A DNA stretch of 14,919 nucleotides from Nitrososphaera sp. (GTDB taxonomy: Archaea; Thermoproteota; Nitrososphaeria; Nitrososphaerales; Nitrososphaeraceae). Of the stretch, positions 12,507-14,919 are shown piece after piece. The stretch spans positions 1 through 14,919 of the forward strand of contig JANWHJ010000042.1 in assembly GCA_025450475.1 (NCBI GenBank), written 5' to 3'. The position numbers and the translations under genes are program-made. Within the stretch, counting starts at the first letter, position 1; every line of letters starts with the position of its first letter. The notes beneath the pieces are model-generated. The model saw nothing but the letters and a program-made list of their open reading frames with translations. It did no database searches and had not been told where the DNA came from.

Positions 12507-12563
12507 ATCATGGGAGTGTCGGACTATGTTCACCCGTAGTCTGGGATACACACCGCCCGTGAT
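12507..12563 (+). ncRNA. Candidate structured RNA or large operator with a 16S-rRNA-like segment
   Basis: A 57-base segment folds almost end to end. ATCATGGG (12507-12514) pairs with CCCGTGAT (12556-12563) with one G-U. GTGT (12516-12519) can pair with ACAC (12548-12551). CGGACTATG (12520-12528) pairs with CGTAGTCTG (12535-12543) with two G-U pairs, around the loop TTCACC. The 3' arm contains TACACACCGCCCGT (12547-12560), identical to the universal sequence near the 3' end of bacterial 16S rRNA. A TATA-like GGTAATAATTC (12469-12479) would place a transcript start near 12500. It lies between the divergent topA and thiolase promoters. No homologous flanking rRNA is present. Whether it is RNA or DNA structure is unknown. 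Confidence 0.35.
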
Positions 12564-12590
12564 TCTTCTGTTGCAACAGTAATCAAGCTA

Positions 12591-12598
12591 TTTATAAT
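12591..12598 (+). promoter_or_regulatory. TATA box of the thiolase/DUF35 operon
   Basis: TTTATAAT is centred 26 bp before ATG 12621, the ideal spacing for a leaderless transcript. ATG 12616, in another frame, runs into a stop after two codons and is ignored. Confidence 0.6.
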
Positions 12599-12620
12599 AC
12601 AAAAAGCTATTTTTTATGAG

Positions 12621-13790
12621 ATGACAAACAGCAAAGTCTGCGTTCTTGGCGCGGGCAGCACCAAATACGGAAAATTAGACGAAAGCGTGATTGAGATTGC
12701 TCTGAATGCAGCCAAAGACGCCATCGACTCTGCCGGGATTACCCCAAAGGATATCCAGGCCGGCTACATCTCGAACGTGTTCGGGGTTGCAGACAAGCAG
12801 GTTCACATGGCGCCTGTCATCATGAGCAACCTTGGCATTTCACACGTCCCCGGGCTGACTATTGAATCAGCGTGCGGCTCTGGCTCTGTAATGTTTAGAG
12901 AAGCTTTTGCAAACGTCGCAGCTGGCTTTTACGACTGTCTCCTTGCGCTCGGCGTCGAAAAGGTAACGCACACCGGCACGGTTCGCAGCACCACCTTGTT
13001 TTCATACTGCTCTGACTTTTTCTACGAAGGCGGTAACGGCGCATCGTTCCCCGGTTTATTCGCAAGTATGGCCCGCGCCTACATGAATACGCACAAGGCG
13101 ACCGAAGAAGACCTTGCAAACGTCGCAGTCAAGAACCACGAAAACGGCTTCCTGAACCCAAAAGCCCACATGCGCAAAAAGATCACAATCGACGAAGTGC
13201 TAAAATCGCCGGTGGTCGCGTCGCCGTTGAAGTTGCTTGACTGCTGCCCGTTCTCTGACGGCGCTTCTGCAACAATACTCTGCAGTGAAGAGTTTGCGAA
13301 AAATAGCGGCAGGCCCTACATGGAGGTAATTGGCTCGGGTAGGGGCGCTTCGCCAGCTGCAGTGCAGGGCCGCGAAGACATTACCACCATCCCGAGCACC
13401 GTTGCAGCAGCAAGGCAGGCGTACAAGATGGCCGGCGTGACGCCAAAGGACATCGACTTTGCCGAAGTGCACGACTGCTTTACAATAGCAGAGATAATCG
13501 ACATCGAGGATCTCGGGTTCTTCCCAAAGGGCAAAGCAGTCCACGCGGTGAGGGACGGGGCGACACGCCTCAAAGGTGAAATCCCGATCAACCCGTCAGG
13601 CGGGCTAAAGTCAAAAGGTCACCCGATCGGCGCAACCGGTGTCGGGCAGGTTGTGGAGGTGTTCGACCAGTTCACCGGCAAGGCCGGCGAACGCACCATT
13701 CCAAACGCCGAAATCGCGCTGACACATAACTTTGGGGCCACCGGCGCCAGCGCCGCGGTCCATATCTTCAGAAAAGTGGACAGGAAATGA
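12621..13790 (+). CDS. Archaeal thiolase (acetoacetyl-CoA thiolase / SCP2-type)
   Basis: A 389-residue thiolase of the non-decarboxylating SCP2-like archaeal type. The nucleophile is C85 in TIESACGSGS. H284 is in AEVHDCF and H334 in GLKSKGHPIGATG, followed by the C-terminal HNFGATGASAAV. It condenses or cleaves two acetyl-CoA units. In archaea such thiolases work with a DUF35 protein and HMG-CoA synthase to channel acetoacetyl-CoA into the mevalonate pathway. In Nitrososphaeria a thiolase of this type may also split acetoacetyl-CoA at the end of the 3-hydroxypropionate/4-hydroxybutyrate cycle; the sequence alone does not choose between the two. The stop overlaps the start of the DUF35 gene (ATGA), so the two are translationally coupled. 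HMG-CoA synthase is not in the window. Confidence 0.93.
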   Translation: MTNSKVCVLGAGSTKYGKLDESVIEIALNAAKDAIDSAGITPKDIQAGYISNVFGVADKQVHMAPVIMSNLGISHVPGLTIESACGSGSVMFREAFANVAAGFYDCLLALGVEKVTHTGTVRSTTLFSYCSDFFYEGGNGASFPGLFASMARAYMNTHKATEEDLANVAVKNHENGFLNPKAHMRKKITIDEVLKSPVVASPLKLLDCCPFSDGASATILCSEEFAKNSGRPYMEVIGSGRGASPAAVQGREDITTIPSTVAAARQAYKMAGVTPKDIDFAEVHDCFTIAEIIDIEDLGFFPKGKAVHAVRDGATRLKGEIPINPSGGLKSKGHPIGATGVGQVVEVFDQFTGKAGERTIPNAEIALTHNFGATGASAAVHIFRKVDRK

Positions 13791-14176
13791 TGGAAGAATT
13801 GTCGGAAAAAGAAAAAACAAGGGAAAAGTTCATTGAAGCCGCGAACAGGAAAAAGATATTGGCGCACCGTTGCAACAAGTGTGGCCACCTGATGCTGGAG
13901 ACTGTACTATTCTGTGAAAAGTGCTCTGCCAGCAAGTTCGAGCACGTTGAGCTGGAAGGCTCGGGCACCGTTGTCACATACACAATCCAAGCAGTCGCCC
14001 CGGAGGGCTTCGAAGACGCCGGCTCGTACGCGTGGGTGGTCTTCAAAGTGGACAATCAGCAGTTGAGAGGGTCCGGCTTTCTGCCCGGGGTAAAGACCCC
14101 TTCCGACCTGCCGATTGGCATGAAGGTGAGGGTGGCTGGCTATGACCCCAAGCATGGCCTGATACTCCAGAAATAG
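13787..14176 (+). CDS. DUF35 zinc-ribbon/OB-fold partner of thiolase
   Basis: A 129-residue protein with the DUF35 layout: an N-terminal helical segment (EKEKTREKFIEAANRKKI), a rubredoxin-like zinc ribbon with C29, C32, C43 and C46 (HRCNKCGHL and LFCEKCSA), then an OB-fold starting at about residue 52 (VELEGSGTVVTYTIQAVAP ... YAWVVFKVD ... LPIGMKVRVAGYDP). In archaeal thiolase/HMG-CoA-synthase complexes this protein bridges the two enzymes and holds the CoA intermediate. Its ATG overlaps the thiolase stop by four bases, a strong sign of a stoichiometric partner; ATG 13790 is an alternative start. No promoter is seen before it. The pair therefore forms a two-gene operon ending at 14176. Confidence 0.93.
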   Translation: MMEELSEKEKTREKFIEAANRKKILAHRCNKCGHLMLETVLFCEKCSASKFEHVELEGSGTVVTYTIQAVAPEGFEDAGSYAWVVFKVDNQQLRGSGFLPGVKTPSDLPIGMKVRVAGYDPKHGLILQK

Positions 14177-14207
14177 CTTGTATGTAATGCGGCACACCTA
14201 GCTTTTT

Positions 14208-14216
14208 CTTATATCC
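14208..14216 (+). promoter_or_regulatory. TATA-like box of the C2H2-type miniprotein gene
   Basis: CTTATATCC is centred 26 bp before ATG 14238, consistent with leaderless transcription independent of the thiolase operon. Confidence 0.5.
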
Positions 14217-14237
14217 CCCGCCCACTTCTCTGTCACT

Positions 14238-14417
14238 ATGTACATGTTCGAGTCCAAGGTGTATGAATGCCAGTCTTGCAGGGCGTTCTTCTTCTTCAAG
14301 TTGGACGCCGACGATCACATTAGTAGTACGGGGCACTCTAACTTCAAGGTGACAGACTGGACGTCGCCGTCATCGCCTTCACCGCGACTAAATAGAAGCA
14401 AGAAGACGCCGATCTAG
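14238..14417 (+). CDS. Small C2H2-like zinc-finger protein
   Basis: A 59-residue protein beginning MYMFESKVYECQSCRAFFFF. C11 and C14 form a CxxC knuckle, and H27 and H33 follow (DDHISSTGH), giving C-x2-C-x12-H-x5-H, the spacing of a classical C2H2 finger. The C-terminal 20 residues are Ser/Pro-rich and basic (SPSSPSPRLNRSKKTP) and probably unstructured, a pattern that suits nucleic-acid binding. It starts 61 bases after the DUF35 stop and has its own TATA box. Single C2H2 fingers of this kind are frequent but uncharacterised in archaea. I cannot name a target. Confidence 0.7.
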   Translation: MYMFESKVYECQSCRAFFFFKLDADDHISSTGHSNFKVTDWTSPSSPSPRLNRSKKTPI

Positions 14418-14492
14418 CGTAACGTCAATTACACATTTTGTTAAAAACTGTCGAGGAGACTTTTCTTATTCCAGTTATTACAGGTTGTTAGT

Positions 14493-14657
14493 ATGCTATC
14501 GGCAGACGTGGTTTGCGGCAAGTGTGGCTCACTAGTCTACCAAATGCGCATGCTAAAGTCGGTAAGGGACGCACTGCGCGCCACAAACAGCCGTTGCCCC
14601 GTGTGCGGAGCCGCTCTCAACCCCGGTGATTTCACCGTTGCAGTGACCAAGCGCTAG
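14493..14657 (+). CDS. Small zinc-ribbon protein
   Basis: A 54-residue protein with C8, C11 (VCGKCGSLVYQ) and C35, C38 (RCPVCGAALNP), two CxxC knuckles 23 residues apart, joined by a basic helix (MRMLKSVRDALRATNS). This is a treble-clef or zinc-ribbon miniprotein of the kind found next to many archaeal genes. A TATA-like CTTATT (14465-14470) is centred about 26 bp before ATG 14493. Its TAG stop shares the palindrome CTAG (14654-14657) with the stop of the convergent membrane-protein gene. No specific function can be given; interaction with RNA, ribosome or polymerase is typical for such proteins. Confidence 0.75.
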   Translation: MLSADVVCGKCGSLVYQMRMLKSVRDALRATNSRCPVCGAALNPGDFTVAVTKR

Positions 14658-14919
14658 TACAGTCGGTCGTGCTTGCGGAAGCCGCCGTAGTACGCGAGCG
14701 CCGCGACGGCTATTGCAGCAATGTACCAGACTGGGACCACGAAGCTGCCCAGATCTATCGCGCCCAGATGCATCGACGTCCAATCCGAGAAGTGCATCAG
14801 CAGGCCACCTTTTGGGTCGCTCTCAAGCGGCACGATAGACCGATTGACAAACCATGCAAAATCCTCTACTACGATTGCGGTTACAAGGTTGGCGGCGCCG
14901 ATAAATGCCGCCTTTACCC
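14654..14919 (-). CDS. Membrane protein, C-terminal part (cut by window edge)
   Basis: The minus strand has an open frame of 87 sense codons running from the right edge to TAG 14654-14656. It reads AAFIGAANLVTAIVVEDFAW, then FVNRSIVPLESDPKGGLLMH, FSDWTSMHLGAIDLG, and SFVVPVWYIAAIAVAALAYY, ending GFRKHDRLY. The hydrophobic stretch VVPVWYIAAIAVAALAYY is a clear transmembrane helix with a basic tail, and the left part (FIGAANLVTAIVV) looks like another. Between them is a polar loop with several His, Asp and Trp residues. The number of helices in the whole protein is unknown. I do not recognise a named family; a uncharacterised membrane protein of Nitrososphaeria is the best description. The frame is supported by protein-like composition and by the tight CTAG stop overlap with the zinc-ribbon gene. 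Confidence 0.72.
   Translation of the reverse strand, partial: VKAAFIGAANLVTAIVVEDFAWFVNRSIVPLESDPKGGLLMHFSDWTSMHLGAIDLGSFVVPVWYIAAIAVAALAYYGGFRKHDRLY

Noticed and set aside
12547..12560. A 16S rRNA gene or fragment
   Set aside because: Only 14 bases match the universal segment. The flanks do not continue as 16S sequence, so it is not annotated as rRNA.
13619..13888. Minus-strand frames over the end of the thiolase and the start of DUF35
   Set aside because: The plus-strand frames match known families in full; the minus-strand ones are their shadows.
14553..14783. 76-codon minus-strand frame
   Set aside because: It runs across the zinc-ribbon gene and out of frame with the membrane-protein reading frame, which has a clear transmembrane helix.
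1..14919. Mobile elements, CRISPR arrays or prophage genes
   Set aside because: No transposase, integrase, terminal inverted repeats or regularly spaced repeats were seen; the two ORB copies are the only exact long direct repeat I found by eye.

Overview
The window reads as a chromosome segment of an ammonia-oxidising-type archaeon of the class Nitrososphaeria (Thaumarchaeota), closest in flavour to Nitrososphaera. The evidence is the combination of an Orc1/Cdc6 initiator, DNA polymerase D small subunit (DP1), transcription factor TFE, a geranylgeranylglyceryl-phosphate synthase fragment, a half-length CtaA-type heme A synthase, an archaeal thiolase/DUF35 pair, many small zinc-ribbon proteins, and TATA boxes about 26 bp from start codons (leaderless mRNAs, many starting with TTG or GTG). 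I saw no insertion sequence, CRISPR array, tRNA or complete rRNA gene.

Layout. 1-148: the 5' end of a minus-strand GGGP synthase. 229-1644: an unrecognised helical protein, a membrane-anchored winged-helix protein, and a convergent soluble winged-helix protein. 1645-2182: a 538-bp gene-free region holding two identical origin recognition boxes, an AT-rich stretch bracketed by a 13-bp inverted G-rich repeat, and a cluster of GTTAA boxes. I interpret it as the chromosomal replication origin. 2183-4892: cdc6 and the convergent gene for DP1. 4952-7196: a 45-residue zinc ribbon, short CtaA, a stand-alone response regulator, a small helical protein on the minus strand, and an HTH-class III nucleotidyl cyclase fusion. 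7250-8495: TFE alpha, an XRE-type regulator and a short 4-oxalocrotonate tautomerase. 8748-10261: a nitroreductase, a nitrilase-family hydrolase and a convergent Cys-rich miniprotein. 10329-12368: type IA topoisomerase on the minus strand. 12507-12563: an unexplained, well-paired hairpin carrying a 14-nt sequence identical to the universal 3' region of 16S rRNA. 12621-14176: thiolase and DUF35 operon. 14238-14919: two small zinc-finger proteins and the C-terminus of a membrane protein.

How the parts fit. Replication dominates the left half: origin, initiator and replicative polymerase subunit lie together, with a topoisomerase further right. General transcription (TFE) and signalling genes (response regulator, cyclase, three DNA-binding regulators) are interspersed. 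The thiolase/DUF35 pair probably makes or uses acetoacetyl-CoA, feeding the mevalonate route to the isoprenoids that GGGP synthase uses and/or closing the 3-hydroxypropionate/4-hydroxybutyrate cycle. The genome is compact: every clearly tail-to-tail gene pair here overlaps at its 3' ends. The most interesting items are the origin architecture, the hairpin upstream of the thiolase, the set of previously easy-to-miss zinc miniproteins, and the HTH-cyclase.
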